A DNA stretch of 6,770 nt from an uncultured Maribacter sp. (lineage in GTDB: Bacteria > Bacteroidota > Bacteroidia > Flavobacteriales > Flavobacteriaceae): positions 1 to 6,770 of the forward strand of contig CAJQMW010000116.1 in NCBI GenBank assembly GCA_905479535.1, given 5' to 3'. Position numbers and translations under genes: made by a program. The notes below the pieces were generated by a model that was not told where the DNA came from, did not search any database, and worked only from the letters and a program-made list of their open reading frames with translations. Shown here piece after piece: positions 1 through 5,614 of this stretch (its first letter is position 1; the number at the start of each line of letters is the position of its first letter).

Positions 1-606
1 ATCCCCCAGTGTAACGTTGTTTACGGTAGCTTCCGTTGTGAATTCTCCTTAGGGATGGTCCTTGCCATAGGCTAGGGCACGTTGAACCCTCCTTGCGATA
101 GCAGCGACATCCTTTTCTTCGGTTTTGAGTCCTGTAATCAATTTTTCTTTCTCTTTTTCGAACTCTTCTTGAGTGAAGTTTGGATTTATTGCCGCATCTG
201 CCATTAATTCCAACATCCTTGGAAAGTACTTGGACAAGGAACTGGCGAAGGCACTCTGGGAACCGAAACTCATTCGCGCCCCGAGGAAATCTATTTCCTC
301 ATTAAATTCATCCTTGCTGATATTCTTGGAACCTTTTCCCAAAAGACTTCCGGTTAAACTGGATACCCCTGCTTTTTTACCTTCTAAAATGGGAGGATTG
401 TCTATCGTCAGTTGAATGGATACCCTTGGTAGTTTGTGATTTTCCACGACCATGACCTTAAGCCCGTTCTTAAGCTGAAAGCTTTGCGGTTCCCCAAGGT
501 TTATTTCTGGAGCAGGCCCTGGTTCCGGCATTTTGGTACGGTCTACTTGCGCTTGTACCGATATGGCACTTAAAATTCCAATAAATAGGATATAATATTT
601 TTTCAT
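1..606 (-). pseudogene. Secreted M16-family (insulinase-like) peptidase partner lacking the zinc site, interrupted by an in-frame stop and cut by the window edge
   Basis: The start (ATG at 606-604) opens a typical signal peptide, hydrophobic over residues 4-18 with likely cleavage after VQA (19/20), so the product is predicted to be periplasmic or exported. Residues 40-185 resemble the N-terminal half of an M16 domain (QLKNGLKVMVVEN, then a GVSS..LLGKGSKN segment). Where active members carry HxxEH this protein has S83-L-T-G86-S87, and the distal Glu position appears to be Gly159, so all three zinc ligands are missing. This is the pattern of the non-catalytic partner in M16 pairs. The frame stops with TAA at 51-49 directly after KDHP, but the same frame continues GEFTTEATVNNVTLGD to base 1. 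That matches the family's HPYGEF-type segment with a Tyr codon turned into a stop. Such partners are usually several hundred residues long, so 185 aa is a truncation. It lies 8 bp after the active M16 gene and is presumably co-transcribed. Nonsense mutation and sequencing error cannot be told apart here. Confidence 0.8.
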
Positions 607-614
607 AGCGATGT

Positions 615-1937
615 TTAATTTGATGGTTTTTCTTCGGGTAGGTAGTCTATTACTACACGTTGGTTTGGATTAAGATATTTTTTGGCCACTTCCATAATCT
701 CTTCACGGGTAATGGACCGGTAGATATCTATTTCTTTATTAATTAGTGACGTATCGCCATAGAGCATATAGTTGGTTGCCAAAGAGCCGGCAATGCCTTC
801 AACACTGGAATTGGAATTCACAAACCTATTTTCAAACTTGTTCTGTAATTTTTTATGGTCATTTTCAGAAATTAAGTTTGTCCTTGCTTTTTCTATCTCC
901 TCTTCAATTGAAGCATTAAGTGTTTCTAAAGAGGTATCCCCAACAGGCAGTGCAAAGACCAGATACATGCCATAATCTTCCTGACCAATATTAAAAGCGC
1001 CCACTTGTAGTGCTTCTTTCTGGTCGTCTACCATTTTCTTGTATAGTTTTGAAGTGGGTCCATCGCTCAAATAAGTGGAAAGCATATCCAGTACATAGGC
1101 ATCCCTATCCTTAAAACCAGGGGTGCGGTAAGCGATGATAGTTGCCGGAATCTGGATATTAGGGTCATAGCTCACCGTTTTCACTTCCGTAGTTATGGGC
1201 TCTTCCGTGGGATAGTTGCGAACCACTTCCTCACCTCTTGGAATGTCCTTGAAGTAATCGGATATCCATTGCTTCGTCTGTGGGATGTCAATATCCCCTG
1301 CCACCACGAGGACGGCATTGTTGGGAACATAATATTTCTCTTTATAGGCAATAAATTCATCTAATGAGGCCGAATCCAAATCCTTCATGTACCCAATGTT
1401 TGGATCTTTGTAGGGATGATTCTTAAACAAGTTTTCGGAAACCGTAAATAGAATTTTTCCGTAGGGAGAATTATCATAACGCAGTCTTTTTTCTTCCTTA
1501 ACCACTTCGTTCTGCGTATCTACCCCGCCTTGGTTGATGACCGGATGAAGCATACGTTCGGCTTCCATCCAAAGACCCAGTTTAAGGTTATTGGAAGGAA
1601 ATACTTCATAGTAATAGGTTCTATCCTGAGAGGTATTGGCATTGTTTTTTCCACCGTTCGAGGATACAATCTCGAACCATTTCCCTTTTTCAATATTCTT
1701 CGTGCCTTCAAATAGCAAATGTTCAAAAAAATGGGCAAATCCGGTTCTGCCCTCTGTTCTGTCTTTACCTCCAACATGGTACATTACGGAGGTAGTGACC
1801 ACCGGAGCCGTATTATCTTGGTGTAGGATTACATGTAAACCATTGTCCAGGTCGTACTCTTCATACGTAACCTTTTGTGCGTTCGCAAACATGAACAAAA
1901 GGAGTAAGGCCGAAGTTGATAGCAATTTTTGTTTCAT
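615..1937 (-). CDS. Secreted zinc metallopeptidase, M16 family (HxxEH-containing subunit)
   Basis: This 440-aa protein begins with a signal peptide: MKQK, a hydrophobic stretch at residues 5-17, and likely cleavage after ANA (20/21). An M16 N-terminal domain follows. The inverted zinc motif is H69-F-F-E72-H73, with E72 as expected catalytic base and H69/H73 as ligands. The distal glutamate is E149 (or E148) in the VVKEEKR segment. The FEGTKN motif after the zinc site and the SNGG..NAxT..DRTYYYEVFP segment are typical of MPP-beta/PqqL-like peptidases. Residues about 190-435 form the second, inactive M16 domain, starting near YVPNNAVLVVAGD. The length fits the usual two-domain M16B architecture. 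It probably degrades peptides or small proteins in the periplasm or at the cell surface, but the substrate cannot be read from sequence. The zinc-site-less partner gene follows after 8 bp, so a heterodimer of active and inactive subunits is likely. The first ATG fits because it opens the signal peptide directly. Confidence 0.93.
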   Translation of the reverse strand: MKQKLLSTSALLLLFMFANAQKVTYEEYDLDNGLHVILHQDNTAPVVTTSVMYHVGGKDRTEGRTGFAHFFEHLLFEGTKNIEKGKWFEIVSSNGGKNNANTSQDRTYYYEVFPSNNLKLGLWMEAERMLHPVINQGGVDTQNEVVKEEKRLRYDNSPYGKILFTVSENLFKNHPYKDPNIGYMKDLDSASLDEFIAYKEKYYVPNNAVLVVAGDIDIPQTKQWISDYFKDIPRGEEVVRNYPTEEPITTEVKTVSYDPNIQIPATIIAYRTPGFKDRDAYVLDMLSTYLSDGPTSKLYKKMVDDQKEALQVGAFNIGQEDYGMYLVFALPVGDTSLETLNASIEEEIEKARTNLISENDHKKLQNKFENRFVNSNSSVEGIAGSLATNYMLYGDTSLINKEIDIYRSITREEIMEVAKKYLNPNQRVVIDYLPEEKPSN

Positions 1938-1996
1938 TTTGTCTAGTGTTTTTTATCATACTTTTTATAAGTATAATTTTTGTTCTCATTGTTACA

Positions 1997-2004
1997 CAAA
2001 AATA
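1997..2004 (-). promoter_or_regulatory. Candidate -7 element of the M16 operon promoter
   Basis: Read on the minus strand this is TATTTTTG, an exact match to the Bacteroidota TAnnTTTG -7 element, about 60 nt upstream of the M16 start codon. I see no TTG or TTTG at the expected -33 distance (about 2024-2030), so support is only partial. It lies back to back with the plus-strand promoter of the DUF4199-type gene. Confidence 0.4.
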
Positions 2005-2008
2005 AGGT

Positions 2009-2040
2009 TTTGTAAGTATATTCTTTAAGTGTTAAATTTG
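2009..2040 (+). promoter_or_regulatory. Bacteroidota-type promoter of the DUF4199-like gene
   Basis: TTTG at 2009-2012 (-33 element) and TAAATTTG at 2033-2040 (-7 element, exact match to TAnnTTTG) are separated by 20 bp, which fits the known Bacteroidota consensus. Transcription would start near 2046-2048, giving a leader of about 48 nt. The -7 element lies inside an 8-bp inverted repeat. Confidence 0.7.
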
Positions 2041-2051
2041 CTTCACTTAAA
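2024..2051. repeat. Perfect 8-bp inverted repeat over the promoter (possible operator)
   Basis: TTTAAGTG at 2024-2031 and its exact reverse complement CACTTAAA at 2044-2051 are separated by 12 bp, so half-site centres are 20 bp apart, about two helical turns. The repeat encloses the -7 element (2033-2040) and the predicted start site of the plus-strand promoter, and reaches the -33 region expected for the minus-strand M16 promoter. The placement suits a dimeric repressor, but no regulator is encoded here and the A/T-rich context makes chance possible. Confidence 0.4.
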
Positions 2052-2082
2052 CTTCCAATATTCCACTGAATATTTATAACTT

Positions 2083-2090
2083 AAGGGGGA
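2083..2090 (+). promoter_or_regulatory. Strong Shine-Dalgarno sequence of the DUF4199-like gene
   Basis: AAGGGGGA lies 5 nt (from its last G) before the ATG at 2095. It can pair with the 16S 3' end over about seven or eight positions with one G-U wobble. The other starts in this window lack such a sequence. It favours the ATG at 2095 over the in-frame ATG at 2107, which would be 17 nt from the last G. Confidence 0.65.
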
Positions 2091-2094
2091 ATTA

Positions 2095-2571
2095 ATGAAT
2101 TTTTTTATGAAGAACTATGCTTTACCAATTAGGTTTGGAATTGCCGCAAGCGGTTGTTTAATAGCCTATTTTTTAATCTTGTCCCTATTAGGGCTACACA
2201 CCAATGTTTTTTACAGCCTTTTCAATGGCGTAATAACAGGTTTCAGTATATATGAAGCCATTAAATATTATAAAATTAAAAAAGGCAGATCTTTCAAATA
2301 TAGTACCGGTTTCATGGCAGGATTGGTCACTGGCGGCGTTGCAACATTGATTTTTACACTTTTTTTCGCACTGTATTCCACGGAACTTTCCCCAGGGTTT
2401 TTAGAGGAACTTTCCACAAAGTGGGCCAGTACCTATAAAAGTTTTGAGGCTATCGTATTTCTTGTGGTTGCCACTATGGGATTTGTTACCACTTTGGTAC
2501 TGACTTTATCTTTTATGCAGCTTTTTAAGTCCACCAATAATTTGAAGGCCAAAGAGGACGAAATTCCATAA
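2095..2571 (+). CDS. Small four-helix inner-membrane protein, DUF4199-like
   Basis: The 158-aa protein has four predicted transmembrane helices at about residues 12-33, 38-57, 72-95 and 117-142. A Lys/Arg-rich loop (YYKIKKGRSFKYS, 58-70) follows helix 2, a soluble segment lies at 96-116, and the C-terminus is short and charged (KSTNNLKAKEDEIP). Charge distribution predicts both ends and the 58-70 loop in the cytoplasm. Length, helix pattern, the MKNYALPIRFG start and the GF.IYEAIKYYK segment after helix 2 fit the DUF4199 family of Bacteroidota, whose function is unknown. No catalytic residues or signal peptide are recognisable. It has its own promoter, diverges from the M16 operon and lies 89 bp upstream of rplU. 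No terminator is visible after it, so some readthrough into rplU is possible. The family call rests on pattern resemblance and needs a profile search. Confidence 0.75.
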   Translation: MNFFMKNYALPIRFGIAASGCLIAYFLILSLLGLHTNVFYSLFNGVITGFSIYEAIKYYKIKKGRSFKYSTGFMAGLVTGGVATLIFTLFFALYSTELSPGFLEELSTKWASTYKSFEAIVFLVVATMGFVTTLVLTLSFMQLFKSTNNLKAKEDEIP

Positions 2572-2578
2572 AAAACCC

Positions 2579-2608
2579 TTGTACATTAATCTATAAGCAG
2601 TATATTTG
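2579..2608 (+). promoter_or_regulatory. Promoter of the rplU-rpmA operon
   Basis: TTG at 2579-2581 and TATATTTG at 2601-2608 (exact TAnnTTTG) are separated by 19 bp. Transcription would start around 2613-2616, giving a leader of about 45-48 nt before the rplU ATG at 2661. The promoter begins only 8 bp after the preceding stop codon. Confidence 0.75.
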
Positions 2609-2614
2609 CACCCG

Positions 2615-2636
2615 CCTTTGGAAAAAATCCAACAGG
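2615..2636 (+). promoter_or_regulatory. Hairpin at the predicted 5' end of the rplU mRNA
   Basis: CCT (2615-2617) plus TTGGA (2618-2622) pair with TCCAA (2628-2632) plus AGG (2634-2636). This gives 8 bp with one bulged C (2633) and an A5 loop, followed by TTTTAA. It begins almost at the predicted transcription start. It could stabilise the mRNA 5' end, act as a weak attenuator, or be a ribosomal-protein leader for autoregulation. I do not recognise it as a known leader family. Confidence 0.4.
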
Positions 2637-2660
2637 TTTTAATCATACATTTTTAACAAT

Positions 2661-3398
2661 ATGTACGCAATTGTAGAGATGGCAGGGCAGCAATTTAAAG
2701 TTGCAAAAGACCAAAAAGTGTACGTTCACCGTTTACAAACAGAAGAAGGGAAAAAGGTAACTTTTGACAATGTTCTTCTTTTGGATGATGGCACGAACGT
2801 TACTATTGGCGCCCCGGCCATAGACGGAGCCGCTGTTGAGGCCAAAGTCATTAAGCACCTTAGAGGTGATAAGGTAATTGTCTTTCACAAGAAGAGACGT
2901 AAGGGTTACCGAAAGAAAAATGGGCATCGCCAGTCCTTGACGGAAATCGTAATCGAAAGTATCGTTGCAAAGGGTGCCAAGAAATCAAAGGCTGCAGAGC
3001 CAAAGAAAGCTGTCCCTAAAAAAGAGGCCGCACCTAAGAAGGCTGACGGAAAAGCTGCCCCGGTAGAGGTGTCGGTTGCTTCCAAACCAAAGACCGAAAA
3101 AGCTCCGGCTAAAAAAGCTGCTCCTAAGAAAGAAGCCAAGACCAAAAGGGATGATTTGACAAAAATTGAAGGTGTTGGACCAAAGGCTGCTGAGGCAATG
3201 GTGAATGCTGGATTGGATTCTTTTGCGAAAGTAGCCAAAGCAAAGCCAGAAGCTATTGAGGCAATTTTGGCAGAAGCAAGTTCTAGGTTAGCGCATTTAG
3301 TTGCTAACACTTGGCCACAACAAGCTAAATTAGCTGCAGATGGCAAGTGGGACGAGCTTAAAGAATTACAAGATAATCTAGACGGAGGAAGAAAGTAA
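2661..3398 (+). CDS. rplU: Large-subunit ribosomal protein bL21 with Lys/Ala-rich linker and C-terminal helix-hairpin-helix domain
   Basis: Residues 1-103 are a complete L21: MYAIVEMAGQQFKV at the start, the basic FHKKRRKGYRKKNGHRQ signature at 75-91 and the TEIVIESI strand at the end. L21 binds 23S rRNA in the large subunit. Canonical L21 ends at about 100-105 residues, so this 245-aa protein is more than twice the usual length. Residues 104-163 are a low-complexity, positively charged linker rich in Lys, Ala, Pro and Glu, with PKK at 114, 119, 125 and 155. Residues 164-245 form a compact domain starting DDLTKIEGVGPKAAEAM, a clear helix-hairpin-helix (xGVGxKxA) motif, and ending with a TWPQQAKLAADGKWDELKELQ segment. 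Similar C-terminal HhH modules occur on Bacteroidota ribosomal proteins as I recall; their role is unknown to me, with nucleic-acid binding an inference. The single uninterrupted frame argues against a frameshift. rpmA follows after 36 bp. Confidence 0.96.
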   Translation: MYAIVEMAGQQFKVAKDQKVYVHRLQTEEGKKVTFDNVLLLDDGTNVTIGAPAIDGAAVEAKVIKHLRGDKVIVFHKKRRKGYRKKNGHRQSLTEIVIESIVAKGAKKSKAAEPKKAVPKKEAAPKKADGKAAPVEVSVASKPKTEKAPAKKAAPKKEAKTKRDDLTKIEGVGPKAAEAMVNAGLDSFAKVAKAKPEAIEAILAEASSRLAHLVANTWPQQAKLAADGKWDELKELQDNLDGGRK

Positions 3399-3434
3399 TT
3401 TTCACTCCATTATAAATTAATAAAACCGTAACAA

Positions 3435-3695
3435 ATGGCACATAAAAAAGGTGTAGGTAGTTCTAAGAACGGTAGGGAGTCAGAATCAAAACGCTTAGGT
3501 GTTAAAATTTTTGGTGGCCAAGCCGCAACAGCTGGTAATATCATCGTTAGACAACGCGGAACAAGACATAACCCTGGTGAGAATGTATATGCCGGGAAAG
3601 ACCATACTTTGCATGCCCGTGTAGATGGCCTAGTAAAGTTTGAAAAGAAAGCAGGAGGAAAATCCTATGTTTCTATAGAGCCTTTTGAGGCTTAG
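3435..3695 (+). CDS. rpmA: Large-subunit ribosomal protein bL27
   Basis: The 86-aa product is a full-length bL27, whose N-terminal tail reaches toward the peptidyl transferase centre of the 50S subunit. It shows MAHKKGVGSSKNGRES at the N-terminus, the signature GNIIVRQRGTRHNPG at 34-48, then NVYAGKDHTLHA and the C-terminal strand region ending IEPFEA. The N-terminus starts directly at the mature MAHKK form, so there is no cleavable leader of the Firmicutes Prp type. It follows rplU by 36 bp, the conserved rplU-rpmA order, and is followed by a strong terminator. The start region is A/T-rich without a Shine-Dalgarno sequence, as usual in this phylum. Confidence 0.97.
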   Translation: MAHKKGVGSSKNGRESESKRLGVKIFGGQAATAGNIIVRQRGTRHNPGENVYAGKDHTLHARVDGLVKFEKKAGGKSYVSIEPFEA

Positions 3696-3719
3696 AAAAT
3701 CTTTCTTTTATTGATATTG

Positions 3720-3751
3720 AAAACCCTTTCCATTTACTGGAAAGGGTTTTT
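3720..3751. terminator. Intrinsic terminator after rpmA, probably bidirectional
   Basis: A perfect 13-bp stem is formed by 3720-3732 (AAAACCCTTTCCA) and 3738-3750 (TGGAAAGGGTTTT) around the 5-nt loop TTTAC, with a T run at 3747-3751. Because the stem begins with AAAA and ends with TTTT, it also reads as a terminator on the minus strand, where it lies 69 bp beyond the stop of the convergent nucleotidase gene. Confidence 0.9.
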
Positions 3752-3819
3752 GTGTTTCAAAAAGTCTTGATTTTCTTTAGGCCAAACGATTTGGTTTACA
3801 CGCTTTGGAGAAATTGATC

Positions 3820-4341
3820 CTACAATAACTTCTTGGCTACTTCTTTCCAAGAATTAACCCGTTCAAATCCTTTGGTATTTATATTGTGCGGTGAGGTAAA
3901 TTGCAGGGAACGGCCATCAAAACGTTCCAAATTGTAGCTGCGGTCATCTATAAGCACATCACCTTTTAAAATGTGCTTGTGGCCACATAAAATTCTATTT
4001 TGCCACGGGATAAATGGTAGGTGCTCATCCAGCCAGTCACTTTTTTCTTCTAGGGAATTAGGGAATTGCATGGCTGCGGAGGCAATATATACTTCATGCG
4101 CTTCAGAAAGTCTTCTGAGCACGGATATGCTATCCGCTATCGGTTTTAAATCCCTGAAAAATCCCCTTCTGGTGGCGTGTTTACGTACGCTTTCCTGATG
4201 TGATTCCGGAACCATTCTCCAAACCTCGTTCCCTGAACATATTTCTGCGGTTAGCTGTCCTTCAAATTCGGAATTATAAATTTCTATGTGGGCACCATAG
4301 GTATCTGCGATTACCTCGTCCATATCTACAAAAATCACCAT
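3820..4341 (-). CDS. 5'(3')-deoxyribonucleotidase, NT5C-like HAD-superfamily phosphatase
   Basis: The 173-aa protein has the HAD motifs in order. Motif I is D6-M-D8-E-V near the N-terminus (D6 nucleophile, D8 acid/base). Motif II is ASA at 87-89 with S88. Candidate motif III lysines are K100 (LEEKSDWL) and K122. Motif IV is L-I-D132-D133-R, expected to bind Mg2+. The DMDEVIADT start, the FFRDLKP.AD segment at 61-70 and the overall length fit the NT5C family, which dephosphorylates deoxyribonucleoside monophosphates in the cytosol and so helps limit dNTP pools. The exact substrate is not readable; other small HAD phosphatases share the motifs. It lies 94 bp downstream of the SDR gene on the same strand with a possible promoter in the gap, and converges on rpmA. 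The ATG fits because motif I begins at residue 6, as is usual. Confidence 0.87.
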   Translation of the reverse strand: MVIFVDMDEVIADTYGAHIEIYNSEFEGQLTAEICSGNEVWRMVPESHQESVRKHATRRGFFRDLKPIADSISVLRRLSEAHEVYIASAAMQFPNSLEEKSDWLDEHLPFIPWQNRILCGHKHILKGDVLIDDRSYNLERFDGRSLQFTSPHNINTKGFERVNSWKEVAKKLL

Positions 4342-4399
4342 AGCATTTTAATTTTATGCGAAGAACGGGAAAAACGGATAGTTGCGAAAGTCGAGACTA

Positions 4400-4429
4400 T
4401 AAAATTAATTATAGCATCGTATAACCAAA
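4400..4429 (-). promoter_or_regulatory. Possible promoter of the NT5C-like gene
   Basis: On the minus strand TTTG (4429-4426) is followed after 18 bp by TAATTTTA (4407-4400), which matches TAnnTTTG at all but the last base. The start codon lies about 60 nt downstream. The -7-like element is inside a small inverted repeat, CTATAA (4397-4402) and TTATAG (4409-4414). Support is weak; co-transcription with the SDR gene is the alternative. Confidence 0.3.
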
Positions 4430-4435
4430 GGATAC

Positions 4436-5539
4436 CTACCACTGCTGATTTCTAAACCCATTGGCTTTTGCAAACATAATGGTGTTGGCCAGATAATCTT
4501 CTAGATCATATTCCGGTATAGGCAAAATTTGTTGTAGAAGGGTCGTATCCCATTCGCAGGGTTTAGACGTTAGATAAGGTGTGAGGTGAACACCGATAGT
4601 ATTATAGTAAAATTGTTCTAGTTGGGATTCAAAACCAGAGGTTTTATCAATGATCTTATGCGTTAGGTTATAATTATCAAAAGCTACGGTAGCCAAAATT
4701 TTCTTGATACCATTGCTTATGAGGGTCGTTTTATAATGTACAATGTTCAATTGCGTAATATCGGTGTCAAAAACAGTAGCTATAACTTTGGCGGCGTAAT
4801 CCGTTGGGATAATGTTGAGACCACTATCGGTATTTACAGTTATGCGGATGCTATCCTTTGAAGTATTCCTATGGAAAAATTTGGCAAAAAGGTAAAAGAC
4901 CATGTATTTGGAGATAAAAAAACTTGGGGCATCTTTAATATTGCCACCGAGTACACTTGGGCGTAAAATTTGGACAGAAATATTTGCATCCGCGCCCTCA
5001 CTTACCAAAAATTTTTCGGTGGCATATTTGGAGGCTTCGTAATGGTTCCTATGTGTTGCGGGTTCGGTCTTTAAATAGTCGTTTGGGATTAGGCCTCCTA
5101 CATTACCAGCCGAAAAAGCAGTGCTGATATAGATGAACTTATCTATAAAAGCGGAATAGGCCTCAAAAATCGATTTGGTGAATTCAAAGTTTTCCTCAAA
5201 AATTTCATCTTTTGCCTCCACCGCGGTAGATAGGTTTACAAATCCCGCCGAATGAACGAAAAAGTTGATTCTTTCTTGTTTTAAAAACTTGGTAGGATTT
5301 AGAATTTCCGTTGCGGGTATTACAGTGATTTTACCGAGTATCTTTTTAATATTTTGCGAAACAAATTCTGGGGCAAAATCGCTCTTCAACATTTTTAATA
5401 TCCTATTTTTAGGAGTGCTCGATTTTTTTGCCCTTACCGGAAGATAAATGTGCTCAATGGTATCTAGCCTATCTTCTAAAAGAGAGAACAAGATTCTTGA
5501 ACCCAGGGTACCTGTAGCACCGGTTAGCAGTATGATCAT
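4436..5539 (-). CDS. Extended SDR-family NAD(P)-dependent reductase, thioester/fatty-acyl reductase-like (NAD_binding_4 type)
   Basis: The 367-aa protein starts with a Rossmann fold whose cofactor loop is T6-G-A-T-G10-T-L-G13. HSAG at 96-99 follows, then the active-site region YIST (137-140, S139/T140) and the catalytic pair Y167-E-A-S-K171. RPSVLGG at 193-199 is a typical substrate-side loop of the extended subfamily. LPVR after the second strand, NRILKML, and the spacing between motifs resemble the NAD-binding domain of fatty-acyl-CoA reductases and carrier-protein thioester reductases. These reduce acyl thioesters to aldehydes or alcohols. There is no adenylation or carrier domain and no recognisable FAR C-terminal domain; residues 270-367 are unassigned. 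The protein has no signal peptide and is probably cytosolic. Substrate is unknown, and an NDP-sugar epimerase-like or other extended SDR remains possible. The start is firm because the Rossmann strand begins at residue 2. The start codon is only 21 nt after the ahcY terminator hairpin. Confidence 0.83.
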   Translation of the reverse strand: MIILLTGATGTLGSRILFSLLEDRLDTIEHIYLPVRAKKSSTPKNRILKMLKSDFAPEFVSQNIKKILGKITVIPATEILNPTKFLKQERINFFVHSAGFVNLSTAVEAKDEIFEENFEFTKSIFEAYSAFIDKFIYISTAFSAGNVGGLIPNDYLKTEPATHRNHYEASKYATEKFLVSEGADANISVQILRPSVLGGNIKDAPSFFISKYMVFYLFAKFFHRNTSKDSIRITVNTDSGLNIIPTDYAAKVIATVFDTDITQLNIVHYKTTLISNGIKKILATVAFDNYNLTHKIIDKTSGFESQLEQFYYNTIGVHLTPYLTSKPCEWDTTLLQQILPIPEYDLEDYLANTIMFAKANGFRNQQW

Positions 5540-5552
5540 TTATATTTTGGTT

Positions 5553-5592
5553 AAAAAGAAAACCCTTATCCTTTTACGAAACGATAAGGGTT
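5553..5592 (-). terminator. Intrinsic terminator after ahcY
   Basis: On the minus strand, AACCCTTATC (5592-5583) and GATAAGGGTT (5570-5561) form a perfect 10-bp stem. It can extend by three A-T pairs past one mismatch in the 12-nt interior. The T-rich tract TTCTTTTT (5560-5553) follows. It begins 22 nt after the ahcY stop codon and ends just before the SDR start. Confidence 0.9.
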
Positions 5593-5614
5593 ACTAATTT
5601 CCTCTTATGCTGAA

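Noticed and set aside
49..51. Programmed recoding or readthrough of the TAA in the M16 partner
   Set aside because: TAA is not used for selenocysteine or pyrrolysine, no recoding structure is evident, and relatives are expected to have a plain Tyr codon here; mutation or base-call error is simpler.
1958..1974. Inverted repeat ATACTT-N5-AAGTAT in the M16 leader
   Set aside because: The arms are only 6 bp in a very A/T-rich leader with no link to a promoter element; chance is likely.
2906..3346. Minus-strand open frame of 146 codons opposite rplU
   Set aside because: It is an Ala/Ser-rich shadow created by the Lys/Ala-rich linker and HhH part of L21 read backwards.
3782..3794. Short hairpin CCAAA-CGA-TTTGG between the convergent genes
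   Set aside because: The 5-bp stem has no T tract on either strand, and the strong terminator at 3720-3751 already accounts for termination here.
4397..4414. Inverted repeat CTATAA-N6-TTATAG upstream of the nucleotidase gene
   Set aside because: The arms are all-A/T except the end base and only 6 bp long; too weak to call an operator, though it overlaps a possible promoter.
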